This document shows positions 36,518 to 47,585 of a DNA stretch of 64,000 nucleotides, in pieces. The number at the start of each line of letters is the position of its first letter. Positions within the stretch are counted from its first letter, which is position 1. The notes below the pieces were generated by a model that saw nothing but the letters and a program-made list of their open reading frames with translations, did no database searches and was not told the DNA's origin. The position numbers and the translations under genes are program-made. The DNA comes from Clytia hemisphaerica (Eukaryota > Cnidaria > Hydrozoa > Leptothecata > Clytiidae): assembly GCA_902728285.1 (NCBI GenBank), contig CACVBU010000468.1:473003-537002 (forward strand), read 5' to 3'.

Positions 36518-38663
36518 GAGGCTCGGAAAACACGAGTTAAAAAACACGAGTTAAAAAACACGAGTTACAAAAAACACGAGTTACGTCAAATGTGACGTCA
36601 TCAATGGGAAATTATGACGTCACAAGTAGATAACTTAACTCGTCAATTTATGGTGCACCTTAAACTGACGAGTTAATTAACTCGTCAATTTATGGTGCAC
36701 CTTAAACTGACGAGTTAATTAACTCATGAATTTATGGTGCACCTTAATCTTACGAGTTAATTAACTCGTCAATTTATGGTGCACCTTAATCTGACGAGTT
36801 AAATTATCATGAAACCAAGTTGGTCAAAAATTCTAAAATTAAAATTAAAATAAGCATACATTCAATATATTATTGAATTGAAAATTAGATCTCAGAGAAG
36901 AAGTCATTGCATTGTTTTTTCGCGCGCGTTCTATTTTGTGCCAATCAAATTGCGTCACGCATTCGAAAGATTCGAAAAAGTTGCAATCAAAATCAAAACA
37001 AAAAGTTATTTGTGACTTTGGCAGACTTTGGCAGTTTGGCTTTTGAAAAGAACACATTGAGCTTTTCAAATAATAAAACCTATAATTTTTACTCTCATTC
37101 TTAAAAATAAAACTTTGGAATGAAGAAAAGTTGTAAAATTAATTAAATTGAGATTCGATTGGAAAGAGGTATGTATGTAGAGAAATGGAATGCTTTGTTT
37201 GCTTCAGTTTTCACTGTAGACTTTCCTACCCTCGAAATTCAGTTTTCGAAGGCAGCCTTTATTTATCTAAACTTTATTTTTACCAAATGGTGATTCAATT
37301 TTGGATATCAAAAACTCCCAAGGATGACCAGTAAGTTTTTATTTGGTTGAAGATGAAAAATGGCAAAAAAGAACAAGTAGGAGTAGCTATAGCCCTAGAC
37401 AACTGTCGGCCATTTGTATGAAAAAGGGATTTCTTTTTCGAAGTTTTTCTGATGCTATTTATGGTCAATTTTGACCAAAGTGAGGCGAAAAGTGGAACTT
37501 GCGCATGAAATATCTGGAGTTAGGTAAGGAAATCAGCTATAACCGTTTAAAAGTCTTCTATCTAGTTTTTCGAGAGCTTTCGAATGGTATACATGATATT
37601 GTCTGGAAATGAGTCTGAAATTTTCAAAAAATTTTGACCTTTGGATTTTGCCTGGGGAAAATAGAAATGTCCCAAAAAAGGGATGTTCCCGGGGGGGGGG
37701 GGGGGGGGGGGGGGCAGCTGGGCAAAAGGACCGACGGGTATGTGCGAGTCCTAAGGGTACCTTTTCCAATATGTTTAAAATGCACTGTAAGGGTCGGAAA
37801 AACTAGAGATGCACTGTAAGGGTAGAAACTTCAGAAAATTCTTGAAAATCTAGATATTTTGACCAAAAATGCTAGAATTTGGACCATTTTTTGCACGAAA
37901 GGGATAGAAAATTTGGGGGAAAATGCACTCTAAGGGTATGATTTTCACTGATTTTTGCTGCACTGTAAGGGTGCAATTTTAAAAGCCAATTTTTGGCCCG
38001 CACATACCGTCAGTCCGCAAACCCAGTGCCCCCCCCGGGGGATGTTCCACCAGTGGGATTTTAGGGGAATTTTTCCTGAGGTATAAGCATCCTATAGAGA
38101 AGGTCTGGAGAAAGTTTCAGCTAGATCTTATTTTTTTCCTACAAACAGCCTGTATTTTTGTAACAGACCACACTGCAACTTCTGTCTCAGTTAAAGACTA
38201 TAGAATATTATGAGAGAAAATTACCATTCCAATAGTTTTAAACTAAAAATAGGCACAAAAAATAATTTAACCACCATTTTAGAATTTTTGACCAACTTGG
38301 TTTCATGAAAATTTAACTCGTCAATTTAAGGTGCACCATAAATTGACGAGTTAATTAACTCGTAAGATTAAGGTGAACCATAAATTCACGAGTTAATTAA
38401 CTCGTAAGATTAAGGTGCACCATAAATTGACGAGTTAATTAACTCGTAAGATTATGGTGCACCATAAATTGACGAGTTAATTAACTCGTCAGTTTAAGGT
38501 GCACCATAAATTGACGAGTTAAATTATCTACTTGTGACGTCATCTGACGTCATAATTTCCCATTGATGACGTCACATTTAACGTAACTCGTGTTTTTTGT
38601 AACTCGTGTTTTTTAACTCGTGTTTTTTAACTCGTGTTTTTTAACTCGTGTTTTCCGAGCCTC
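36518..38663. mobile_element. 9-bp-TSD fold-back element with palindrome arrays in both arms
   Basis: GCTTTGGGA is duplicated (36509-36517, 38664-38672). The ends GAGGCTCGGAAAACACGAGT are perfect inverted repeats, followed by AAACACGAGTT repeats and a TGACGTCA-rich block. Each arm then holds tandem 42-bp units that are themselves palindromes centred on GGTGCACC: four in the left arm (centres at about 36655, 36697, 36739, 36781) and five in the right (about 38333, 38375, 38417, 38459, 38501; one centre is GGTGAACC). The interior has no protein gene and carries a nested MITE. Confidence 0.9.
37690..38039. mobile_element. hAT-like G-run MITE nested in the fold-back element
   Basis: It starts CGGGG (24 G in the run) and ends CCCCCCGGG; GGATGTTCC flanks it (37681-37689, 38040-38048), so the duplication is 8-9 bp. 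Sub-terminal words GACGGGTATGTGCG / CGCACATACCGTC are inverted. TGCACTGTAAGGGT repeats four times inside. Confidence 0.78.
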
Positions 38664-38672
38664 GCTTTGGGA

Positions 38673-40896
38673 AGTAGCAATGTTTTTGGTTGTTTTCAAT
38701 GGGAAATGGTAAGAAACTTAAAAGTTTACAAGTGTCATTTAGTTTTTGCTGGTTTATAGAATGGCAGGATCCTGGATGGATTCCCTAACTGTCATTCTAC
38801 ATCATTCTAGGTTTACAACTGGCCCTTCTCTTATCCCGAACGCCTATCACCCTGGGTTTACAATTGAGCTTTCTCCTATCCCGAGTAACCATTACCCTGG
38901 GTTTACAATTTGACCTTCCTTAATCTCGAGAGGGCTTATCACCCTGGGTTTACAACGACAGTTACATCAATATGCCTTCTTACCTGTCTTTAAAAATATA
39001 AATAAAAGTAATCACGGAAAAGGACGCGAAAAAAAAAGACATAAGTGTGAGAACAGAGTAATCAAACTCGTTAGAAAAAGTACCATTAGAAGTCATAAAA
39101 AATCAACCTGAATAAATGCAATCGAAATCCCAGAGAACTTCATAACATAATTCCCCAAACAACATTACATTACTATGTCAAACTCCCATTACATAAATTT
39201 TACAATTACGTCAGAGTAGACTACGCTCGCCACCGAAGAGGTTTATTTGGAAAGGGTAATTACATTTTATTGTTCGCTTCTTTTTTAAAGATTGGCCGGG
39301 TTGGAAAAGTATGAATTTCTTTGTACATATTTTACCTACCCCAAATATTTAGGAGGCTGAGTTTTAAACAAATGGTCAAGTTGAAACGAACGATAAATGT
39401 ATCAAGGTCTGTTTTATTTACCCCCTGGTGACTTAACAAAAGAGACTTAACTCGATGTTACAATCCAATAATTGGAAGTTTTTCTCGGCCTTTTTATAAT
39501 GAGCGAGACATACGTTCTCTGATTACGCAATTTTCATATTGACATTTTCGAGGCACTTTGATGTAACTGAACGAAGTTTCTCTTATCCCGAGTAACCGTC
39601 ATCCTGTTTTAAAAAGTGTTTACAATTGGGCCTTCCACTTTCACACAACACGTACACTACACTAGTCATGGCACTATGAAGTTGAGCCTAGTGCTTTAGC
39701 ACGTTACAGTGTATAGTTTTATAAAATGCAAAAATAAAAGGCACAAAAGTTAAAGGGATTATGGTATGTTGGAAATAAGTGGATTATGTAAAATTATGTA
39801 AAACAATTATGCTTATATATACCTCCAAATATCCAGAATCCAGCAAGCCAGCAAGTCACATCATTCGTCTGGTCACGGATTCCTCTGGTCACAGACTGGA
39901 AGTCATTGAATCTAGAGTGTATTGGTAAATTAAAGTTTATGTTCATATCATATCGTTGATCTGGAGCCTCAGGTGGCTCGGGAAATTTAATTTCGTTCGA
40001 AAAGTGAAGTAAGTGAAGCACCCTCAACTCCATATGACAGTTTAAGAATAAACTATATGTCAATCAGTTTACAAAAAAGCTCCTCCACTTTCGCTTTCAT
40101 ATTATAGCATGATGGAGCTAATTAATAAGAAGAAACTCAACTGAAAAGTAACCATTTTTATCTCCTTAGTTTTTTCAAATAAGAGATGTTCGGCCTAAAT
40201 TCAGTTAGAAAATGGCGTCCGAAAGTTCCACACGTTTTTTTAAGCCCGAAAGCAAAAGCAAGCAAAACTTTCACATGTCTTTCATCAAATTTTCATGGTA
40301 AAGTAAGTATTATTTTCTATCAATATAAAAAGGGCTGCGCGTGATCCAGAACTCTCACGGTCCTTCACTCTGTTTGCATAGCAAAGATATTTGTCTCAAC
40401 CCCAGACTTGAGATTTTGCATTTTTTTCTATTTTTTGTTTTGACGTCATATCATCAGGCCCAAAATAGTGAAAAATTTGCCAGTTTGAAGTCAACAAATA
40501 GCCTCATAACTCCCTCATTGTATTCACCATGAAATTTCTGATTCAACAAGGGGTCAAGGTCCTCTATCTTAACTCCCTTTTAAACTTGAGATATTGCATT
40601 TTGAAGTTTTTGGGGCGGGAATCCAGTGATGTCATGGGTCCCTTTTTACCCCTAAGAAAAGTCAACGCTCAATTCGCAAGTTTCAAAAGTTTTGCTGTCA
40701 AAGGAAGGTAGGCCCATACTTCAAGCAAGGGTCCAAAAAAAACCAAAAACATCAAAAAAAAATCTCAAAGGAATAAGGAAAATGGGTTTATAAAGTAAGT
40801 AAAAAACGTTAAAAATTAGCAGAAGATTGGGCTATTCCATTTTTTAAACCATACAGGGGTATAAGACAAACTTTCCAAGAATTTCCGAGGGGGTTA
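38673..40896. other. Spacer with tandem words, no gene recognised
   Basis: From 38800 to 38960 a unit of about 57 bp (CCCGAGTAACC, ATCACCCTGGGTTTACAA) occurs about three times, with a stray copy at 39575-39640. The remainder to 40896 has no frame or repeat that I can support. TCTGTTTGCATAGCAAAG at about 40368 recurs at about 51807. Confidence 0.4.
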
Positions 40897-40935
40897 TTAA
40901 AAGGTGGTCGTTAACACTTCTGAGATAGGATCATC

Positions 40936-41289
40936 ATAGCTGTCAACTCTCCCGCATTGAGCGGGAGACTCCCGCATGTCAACGATTTCTCCCGCATGAA
41001 GAATATTCTGCCAAATCTCCCGCATTTTTAGGATTTTCTCCCGCATCTCCCGCATTTCAAAAAATTTTCTGATTTTAGAAAAACCATATAAACGGCGAAA
41101 TTTCTGGATTTTGAAAGATTGGAACGAAAAATTCCCCAATTTCCCGAAAAAAATTTCCAATAAAATCAGATTTTACGAGAAAATTTCCCCGATTTCCCGA
41201 TTTTCCGATTTTGAAAAATCGGATTGTCGGGGAAAATTATTCCGAATTGGAGCTCTCCCAAATTTTTGTGAGGCGAAGTTGACAGCTAT
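40936..41289. mobile_element. hAT-like MITE with CTCCCGCAT repeats
   Basis: The 13-bp perfect ends ATAGCTGTCAACT / AGTTGACAGCTAT are flanked by the exact 8-bp duplication GGATCATC (40928-40935, 41290-41297). CTCCCGCAT recurs six times in the left half, and GATTTTGAAA/TTTCCC words in the right. It does not encode a transposase. Confidence 0.88.
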
Positions 41290-41309
41290 GGATCATCTTT
41301 TTTGGGTCG

Positions 41310-41456
41310 TGTTATGTTCAGAAATAAGAGTAAAAGCATGTGCTTTCATGACGCCATCTTGGAATATTCTAGCTCCTTCGATATACTATATACAATCCTA
41401 TACGCGTACGCTACTAAATATAATACAGTTCGCGTACATAACAAATAGACATAACA
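41310..41456 (-). repeat. 3' LTR (147 bp)
   Basis: This is the downstream LTR in the element's own orientation. It is identical to the other copy, bounded by TG...CA, and has the polypurine tract directly before it. At 147 bp it is short for a Ty3/gypsy LTR. Confidence 0.95.
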
Positions 41457-41467
41457 TCTCTCCCCCA
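41457..41467 (-). promoter_or_regulatory. Polypurine tract
   Basis: On the minus strand TGGGGGAGAGA abuts the 3'LTR, which is where second-strand DNA synthesis is primed in LTR elements. Confidence 0.8.
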
Positions 41468-41653
41468 CTACAAATAGCAAGTAGATAGAGGTCAAAAATA
41501 AAGTTAAAGCTTAAGCTAAACATTTCAATATCTCCCCTAATTGGAAAAAGTTCATAAATCATAAATCGTAACAGCTTCAACAAATGTCAACATTTTGAAG
41601 TTCGTAAATTGTTCTGTAAAATATCAAAACACTTCAAGTTTTTTTTTTAATGT

Positions 41654-42445
41654 TCATGTAAGTTCGTAATTAGATAGCCACTTTGGAGCTTGTTTTACAC
41701 GTTGTGGTCTTGGAATAAAAAGAGGTTCTGGGTCATTGTCCTCTTCATTGTATGGGATTGTTGCATCAGATGATGTTGAGTCGTTAACTGCAACATTCTC
41801 GTTTTCGTTGGGACTTTCTGCTGTCGGTTGAACATCAACTGTACCGGAAAAGTAGTCATCATCAGAGGAACTACAACTGTTACTAGTAGTTGTTTTGGAT
41901 TTAAGATGAGTTTGCAATACTGGACGTTTGTATTGCTTCGATTGGTTGGCTGAGCGCATGATTTGCTTTGCGCCTTGCTGAATTATTAAACTGTTGCCTT
42001 TAACTTTAACAACGGTTCCTGGATTAGTGTTCCATTTAGGTGTGGTTTTATTTCTCTTGCTAGTAACATTCGTTGTGAGAACTTCATTCCCAACTTTAAA
42101 TTCGTGCGGCTTTGCTTTGTGTTTGAGGTCATAGTGATGTCTGACAAGAATCTTTTTGTTTTGATCCCGTTGACAGACCAATTTGCTGGATGCGGACGGT
42201 TTTGATTTCTTGTTGTTTGGGATTTTGTCGCGAATTACTCGTCCAAACATAACCTCTGCTGGAGTTTTGCCGGTTGTGGCATGTGGCGTGGGTGCGGTAG
42301 GACAGGAGGAAGTTATCAAGTGCTTGTCTCCAGTTCTGTCCTTCTGCGATTGATGCTTGAATCGTTTTCTTAAGGTTTCGGTTGAATCGTTCAACTTCCC
42401 CGTTGGCCATCGGATGATAGGGTGTGACTTTGCGATGCTTAACAT
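41654..42445 (-). pseudogene. LTR element pol: integrase C-terminal part (separate frame)
   Basis: The first part reads through the end of the integrase core (TTGKTPAEVMFGR, the usual segment after the catalytic glutamate). A basic region with the small barrel typical of gypsy integrase C-termini follows (GNEVLTTN ... NPGTVVKVKGNSLII), then an acidic Ser/Asp tail and a final RPQRVKQAPKWLS motif. The frame differs from the upstream integrase frame; the change falls near 42310, within a few codons of the YRT motif. Confidence 0.8.
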
Positions 42446-42596
42446 TGAATTCCTTCAATAGTTTCCGAAATTCAGTGTGTTTCCGAAATTGAGGACCGTT
42501 GTCGGTAACAATACAATCCGGTGCACCATATCTACAAAACAATTTTCTTAATTTCGTAGCAATGGACTTTGACGAAACGTTGTGAAGTAATTCCAC
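42129..42596 (-). pseudogene. LTR element pol: integrase catalytic core (separate frame)
   Basis: It contains the second and third acidic residues of the D,D-35-E triad (the D of TDNGPQF and the first E of NGEVERFN) and the YRT region. The first aspartate is in the preceding frame (GCDLVGPF). After about 42310 the translation leaves the integrase pattern, and the correct one continues in the 41654-42445 frame. Confidence 0.85.
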
Positions 42597-42619
42597 TTCT
42601 GGGTATTTTGAATAATAAT

Positions 42620-43117
42620 CTACACAAACGAGAAGGTTTTCACCTGTTGTTGGAACGGTCCAACAAGATCACATCCGAGCAATAACCACGATTCATCTGG
42701 AATTTTTGTTGTTGCCAGCGGAGTTGGTTTGGGTAGCGGTCCAACTACTTGGCATCCATGGCATGATTTGATAAATTCTTCAACATCAGGACCCATTCCT
42801 GGCCACCATGTCTTAACACGCAATCTTTGCTTGGTACGGACGATACCCTGGTGGCCCTCGTGAGCGATTTGAATGATGTGTTGCCTTAACGATTTTGGAA
42901 TGAAGATTCTGTCATTGAACATGACAACGTTGTTGACAATGGAGAAACTGTGACGCATAGTGAAGTACTGGCATTTTGGTGACATTTTATCGTTAGTGAT
43001 GAAATCTATGATACTCTTGATGTCTGGGTCCTTGTGTTGCTCGTGAGCAATGGTTTCAGCTGAAACAGATTGTGGTAAGGTATGTTCATACACATAATTA
43101 ACAAAATCCTCTGTCAC
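42620..43117 (-). pseudogene. LTR element pol: integrase zinc-binding domain (separate frame)
   Basis: The HHCC zinc domain is clear: HEGHQG ... CHGC with the WWPGM motif between. GCDLVGPF, with the first catalytic aspartate, follows before the frame is lost near 42655. The start is not an ATG; this frame overlaps the stop of the RT/RNase H frame by a few bases. Confidence 0.85.
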
Positions 43118-44823
43118 ATTACGTTTAACAGTGTTATATGTTTATCATGATTAGACCGGGATAAATAATCAGCTCCATTGAATTTTCCCGGCTGATATAC
43201 CATTTTGAAATTGTATGGCATGGCTTTGATAACAAGATTCTCAATGCGGGGTGTGATTGATTTCATTGGGGATGAGAAAATGGGTACCAGTGGTTTGTGA
43301 TCAGTTTTAATAGTAAAATAAAGTCCGTAGAGGTATAATCGAAAACGTTCGAGGGCATAAGTAACTGCAAGACACTCACGTTCTAGTGGGCTATATCTTC
43401 TCTCCACTGGTGATAATGATCTACTTGCATAGCTGACTGGTCTCCATGTCCCATTCTTCTGTTTCTGCATGAGGACTGCACCAAGACCAACACAAGAAGC
43501 ATCAGTTGATATTTCTGTCTCTGCATTCACATCAAAGTAAGCAAGTGTTTCACTGTCAAGTAAAAGTTCCTTCAAACTGTCGAATGTACTTTGATGAACG
43601 GAGGTCCATTCCCATGGAACGTCCTTTTTTAGTAGATTTCTCAGTGGCTCGGTGACGGTAGCAAAATTTGGGAGAAATTTGGAACAGTACGTAATCATCC
43701 CCAAGAAGCTTCGAAGTTCTTTTATGTTTGTTGGAGGTAGGAGGTTAACGATGGATCGAACTTTTTCTTCATCTGGTGATACACCAAATTGGGATAATTT
43801 GTGTCCCATGTAAAGCAGTTCTGTTTTTAGAAAGTTACACTTTTTTGGGTTAACTGTAAGATTTTTGGTGCGCAGTCTCTCGAATACTGCCTCTGTTCTT
43901 GAAATTAGCTCTTCTTCAGTTCTGCCGCCAATAATAATGTCATCTGAAATGTTTTTAACTCCTGGGAGACCAGTGAGTGCTAATTCAATTTCACGTTGGT
44001 AGATCTCTGCTGCAGATGACATTCCGAATAGAAGGCGAGTGTACCGAAATATACCACGATGAGTAGCAAATGCTGTAAGTTCTCTGCTCGCTTTATCTAG
44101 TTCGATTTGATGATAACCTTTGTTTAGATCAAGTTTGGTGAACAGTTTACAGCCGTTGAATTCGTGCAATAATTCATCAAGAGTTGGGATTTGATATGGT
44201 TCCCGTATGATAGCAGTGTTAGCAGCTCTCATGTCCACACACAAACGTATATTGCTAGAGTTCGGCTTTGGGACAGGTACGATTGGATTGACCCATGATG
44301 GTGGATCTGATACTGGTTCAATTACACCTAACTCGAGAAGACGATCTAGTTCTGTGTCCACTTCCTTTCGCATTAATATTGGAAGCCGTCGAGGTTTCTG
44401 TGCAACTGGTTGAATAGATGGGTCAGTCTTAATGTTCAATGAAACACCTTTTAATTTACCCAAGCCTTGAAATCGATCACTATATTCGGTAATAATGTCA
44501 TTCATCTTTGAAGAATTAGCAGTAATGTTATTAACTCTTTCTGTAGTGGTAGTTGTTGCAACTGGATCAGGTCCGACACGAAGTAGGTTCAATTCAATTG
44601 ACGAGTCATATCCAAGGATAGTAACAGATGGGTGAGGATTGATGATAAATCGGGCATTTATTTCAGAGTTCCCTGCCCTGATTTTTACATAACAACATTC
44701 TTCAAATGGAATTGGAGCATTAAACGATTTAGCTTGCCCCTTGTATGGAAAACGTTTGGGTTCAAAGTTCATTTTGGTTAGAGTTTCTTGACTGATAATG
44801 TTTAAAATCGCTTCCACTATCAA
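43114..44823 (-). pseudogene. LTR element pol: protease remainder, reverse transcriptase, RNase H
   Basis: This open frame of 569 codons has no true ATG start. Residues 1-80 are the rest of a retropepsin. The reverse transcriptase has catalytic D232 (LFTKLDLNKGY) and D294-D295 (ISDD, where YxDD is more usual). RNase H has D441 (STDAS), E483 (LERE) and D508 (TDHKPL). It ends at GADYLSR plus 14 residues. The catalytic residues are all present. The upstream gag/protease frame and the downstream integrase frame are both offset from this one. Confidence 0.9.
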
Positions 44824-45799
44824 TCAACATTTCAACTGTAATGTTATTCATTTTGATTGGAAAGATACGATGACGTTTATTTGCGGAATGCGATGGGTTG
44901 TCAATTGCTAATACGAATTCATCATCAGAGGATGAATCTTCAACTGCGATGTAACGTATCGTTGGGTTATCTTGCTGGTTAGGGTTTTGTTTTGACTGAC
45001 ATACTGTTTTTAAGTGTCCCTTTTTTCCACAATTGAAACATGTCTTGTCTTTGGCGATTCTGCATTCAGATGCTAAGTGATCACTTCCACAACGATAACA
45101 TGTTAGTTTTCTGGTAGTATGTGGTGTTTTCGATATTCTACTTTTAGGATAACGTGGTGGTCGACGGTCAGAAATTCTGTTGACGTTGTCTCCATCGCCA
45201 TCATCGGATTCCTCCTCAACAGGTTTATTATGTTGATGCGGTTTGTCAGTGTCATATTTGACGGATTGGTGATCAGCGGTTTCTAAGACAAGAGCAATTT
45301 CTAACAATTTGTCTAAAGATAGGTTATGTTCTTTCAATAATCGTTTTCTCAATTTCTTTGAGTTGCATCCACCGATTACTTGGTCGACGATTTCATCCTG
45401 CGTATCATGAAACTCACATGTTGAAGCAAGCTGTCGGAGCCTTGACACATATTGTCCAGTTGATTCAGTGTTATTCTGTGAACAAGACCGAAATACATGA
45501 CGTTCATATCGCTTGTTTTGTTTTGGTATAAAATGGTTGTCCAACTTTTTAACAGTTTTTGTGTATTCTGTAGGGTTATTTGGTATCTCAATTTCTGGTA
45601 AAGTGTTATGCAGCTCTATCATGGCTTCACCAGCGCAATGTAATAACAAAGCTTTCTTTTGATTGTCATCATTAATACCAGCAGCAATAAGGTAAACCTC
45701 AAAACTTTGTTTCCATTTTTTCCAGTTGGCACCCAGATTCGTAGGGTCACCATGGATATTGAAGCCTTTTGGTGCCGAAATATCAATTGCTTTTGCCAT
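44762..45799 (-). CDS. LTR element Gag with two zinc knuckles, running into protease
   Basis: I start at the ATG at 45799 (MAKAIDISAP), since the longer frame would begin inside the LTR. The first 200 residues are capsid-like (WKKWKQSFEVYL ... GQYVSRLRQLA). Two C-x2-C-x4-H-x4-C knuckles follow (CYRCGSDHLASEC, CFNCGKKGHLKTVC), then an acidic linker and the protease active site LIDSGSD. The frame changes four residues later and this translation stops at 44762. The jump to the pol frame is +1. It falls inside the protease rather than at a gag/pro border, so damage is as likely as programmed shifting. Confidence 0.88.
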   Translation of the reverse strand: MAKAIDISAPKGFNIHGDPTNLGANWKKWKQSFEVYLIAAGINDDNQKKALLLHCAGEAMIELHNTLPEIEIPNNPTEYTKTVKKLDNHFIPKQNKRYERHVFRSCSQNNTESTGQYVSRLRQLASTCEFHDTQDEIVDQVIGGCNSKKLRKRLLKEHNLSLDKLLEIALVLETADHQSVKYDTDKPHQHNKPVEEESDDGDGDNVNRISDRRPPRYPKSRISKTPHTTRKLTCYRCGSDHLASECRIAKDKTCFNCGKKGHLKTVCQSKQNPNQQDNPTIRYIAVEDSSSDDEFVLAIDNPSHSANKRHRIFPIKMNNITVEMLIDSGSDFKHYQSRNSNQNEL

Positions 45800-45863
45800 C
45801 TCGAAGAAATATAAACATCCAATCTGGATCGTATGGCAGTAGAAGAAGAATAGCAGCGAAAAT

Positions 45864-45881
45864 CCTGCTCTAGCAGCGCCA
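45864..45881 (-). promoter_or_regulatory. Primer-binding site
   Basis: Two bases inside the 5'LTR the minus strand reads TGGCGCTGCTAGAGCAGG, beginning with the TGG that pairs with the CCA end of a tRNA. I cannot name the tRNA from memory. Confidence 0.7.
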
Positions 45882-45883
45882 AA

Positions 45884-46030
45884 TGTTATGTTCAGAAATA
45901 AGAGTAAAAGCATGTGCTTTCATGACGCCATCTTGGAATATTCTAGCTCCTTCGATATACTATATACAATCCTATACGCGTACGCTACTAAATATAATAC
46001 AGTTCGCGTACATAACAAATAGACATAACA
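45884..46030 (-). repeat. 5' LTR (147 bp)
   Basis: This is the upstream LTR in the element's own orientation, identical to 41310-41456, with the GGTCG duplication immediately outside. Confidence 0.95.
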
Positions 46031-46035
46031 GGTCG

Positions 46036-47585
46036 ATTTTTCAATCTTTGGTTTAAATTAAAGTTTGAACCTTACTAAATATATCCCGAAATTTTATTTG
46101 ATATAAAGAAGAGGAAAGTGGAAAAATTTAAGTCTTTAGACACCTAACTGAGCAGATCTTGTGGTCCGCCCTAAACGCCCACCCTGCCGCCCGTCACGAA
46201 AACATCAATATTCGCTCTTCTGGTCCTTTGTGATGAGCGACTCCAAATTTTTACCCTCGCTACTTAGAGCCACAAAGAACATTTCCAGAAAATTTTACAC
46301 CGGTACTGTTAATAGTTCCGGATTTATGACAACCAAAACAAACCCGCCATCTTGAATCTTGTCAAATTTCAAGTGTGGTTTTTTGGTAAAGGGAATAACT
46401 GTTTCATGGCTTATTTTCTTGTAGTAAGTGATGGTTTAATGCTTCCATTTTATATAAAGAGCTTCTCAAAACTCCAAGGAACATTTTTACTTGATAATCT
46501 TTCTAATTTTCTCTCCATTGGGATCAAATTTCAGCGCCACAAATGTGTGACAGGTACGTGAAACGTTTCTTCTGTTTTCTCTCTCTTTTTTAAGTTATTT
46601 AATTGATAATTTACTTTTAAAAACGTCCATAATATCTTCTTGAAACTATCCATACACCTTTAGTTGGGTTTTGATACTGATATAGTTGATTTTGGTGCAT
46701 TTCGGGGTTTTCGCAAAAGTGAAAGTGAAAGTGAAAGTGCTCTTTACTAGGCTTGAGCCTAAGTCTTTTCCGGGGATGGAAATTTGCTTTTCTACAATTA
46801 AATGTGTTACTTTAACCAATGAAAAGGTTAGGGAATACTTTTCAATCACTTTTCACCAACTTTTAGCTTTTTCGCAGGCAAAAGTAAGGTTTACGCAACT
46901 TTTTTGCATGTTTGCGGTAAATCTCAGGGTTCCAGGCGAAGCCATGAATTTGCTGACACATGCAAAAAAAATGGCTTTACTTTCTTTCTTATATTGAAAA
47001 TTGGATTAGTGCATCAAGTTCAACTGAAATATGTCAAAAATCCCATATTAAAAGCTTTTTTTCCTCTTTTTACAGCAATAAATAGATTTAAGGCCAGTTT
47101 ACGCAAAACAGCAAACCGGGGGTTTTTTATCTCTTGGCGGAAATATCTCAGGATTGGATGGTCCGATTGGCATGAAATTTTCAACATAGCTTCCCCTCAT
47201 AGAAAGGTGTGATCTGAGTGAAGCAGTTTTTTAAAAAAATGTGTTGTTGATTTTATAATTATAAAAAACAGTTTTTTGGGTTTTTACCCCCTGTTTTTAT
47301 TTTTTTCAATTTTTTTTTCACTCAGATCACAGAAGGTCACTAAGGTAACAAAACTGCCAAATATCAAAAGCTAACTCCTTCTGGTTGCTGAGATTTTTCT
47401 GCCAAGAGATTTTCGAATCTATTTTTAGAAGTGACGTCAATACCCTGTCTTTGATATTTTTAATTATTTTTTTCTATTTTTAGAACAACATAATAATGAA
47501 GTACCATCATACAAAGTTTCAACAATATATATTGAATAGTTTTTGAGATATTCCATTTTGAAATTTTTTGGACTTTTAAAAAAAG
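46036..47585. other. Non-coding stretch right of the LTR element
   Basis: This is part of the older host repeat. A GTGAAA pentamer-like run (AAAGTGAAAGTGAAAGTG) is at about 46720. Small frames here (for example 46686-46997) show no domains. Confidence 0.3.

Larger units (their letters stand above)
41310..46030 (-). mobile_element. Ty3/gypsy-type LTR retrotransposon, full length, 4,721 bp
   Basis: Two 147-bp LTRs (41310-41456 and 45884-46030) read identically base for base and have TGTTATG...CATAACA ends; GGTCG is duplicated on both sides (41305-41309, 46031-46035). On the minus strand the order is 5'LTR, primer-binding site, gag with two zinc knuckles, protease start, reverse transcriptase, RNase H, integrase, polypurine tract, 3'LTR. 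Integrase after RNase H places it with Ty3/gypsy rather than Ty1/copia. There is no envelope-like frame. The pol region changes frame several times, so this copy cannot make a complete polyprotein by simple reading. Confidence 0.96.

Noticed and set aside
36638..36790. Regularly spaced palindromic repeats that resemble a CRISPR array
   Set aside because: The units abut without unique spacers, the period is exactly 42 bp, and the array is inside a transposon arm of a eukaryotic genome.
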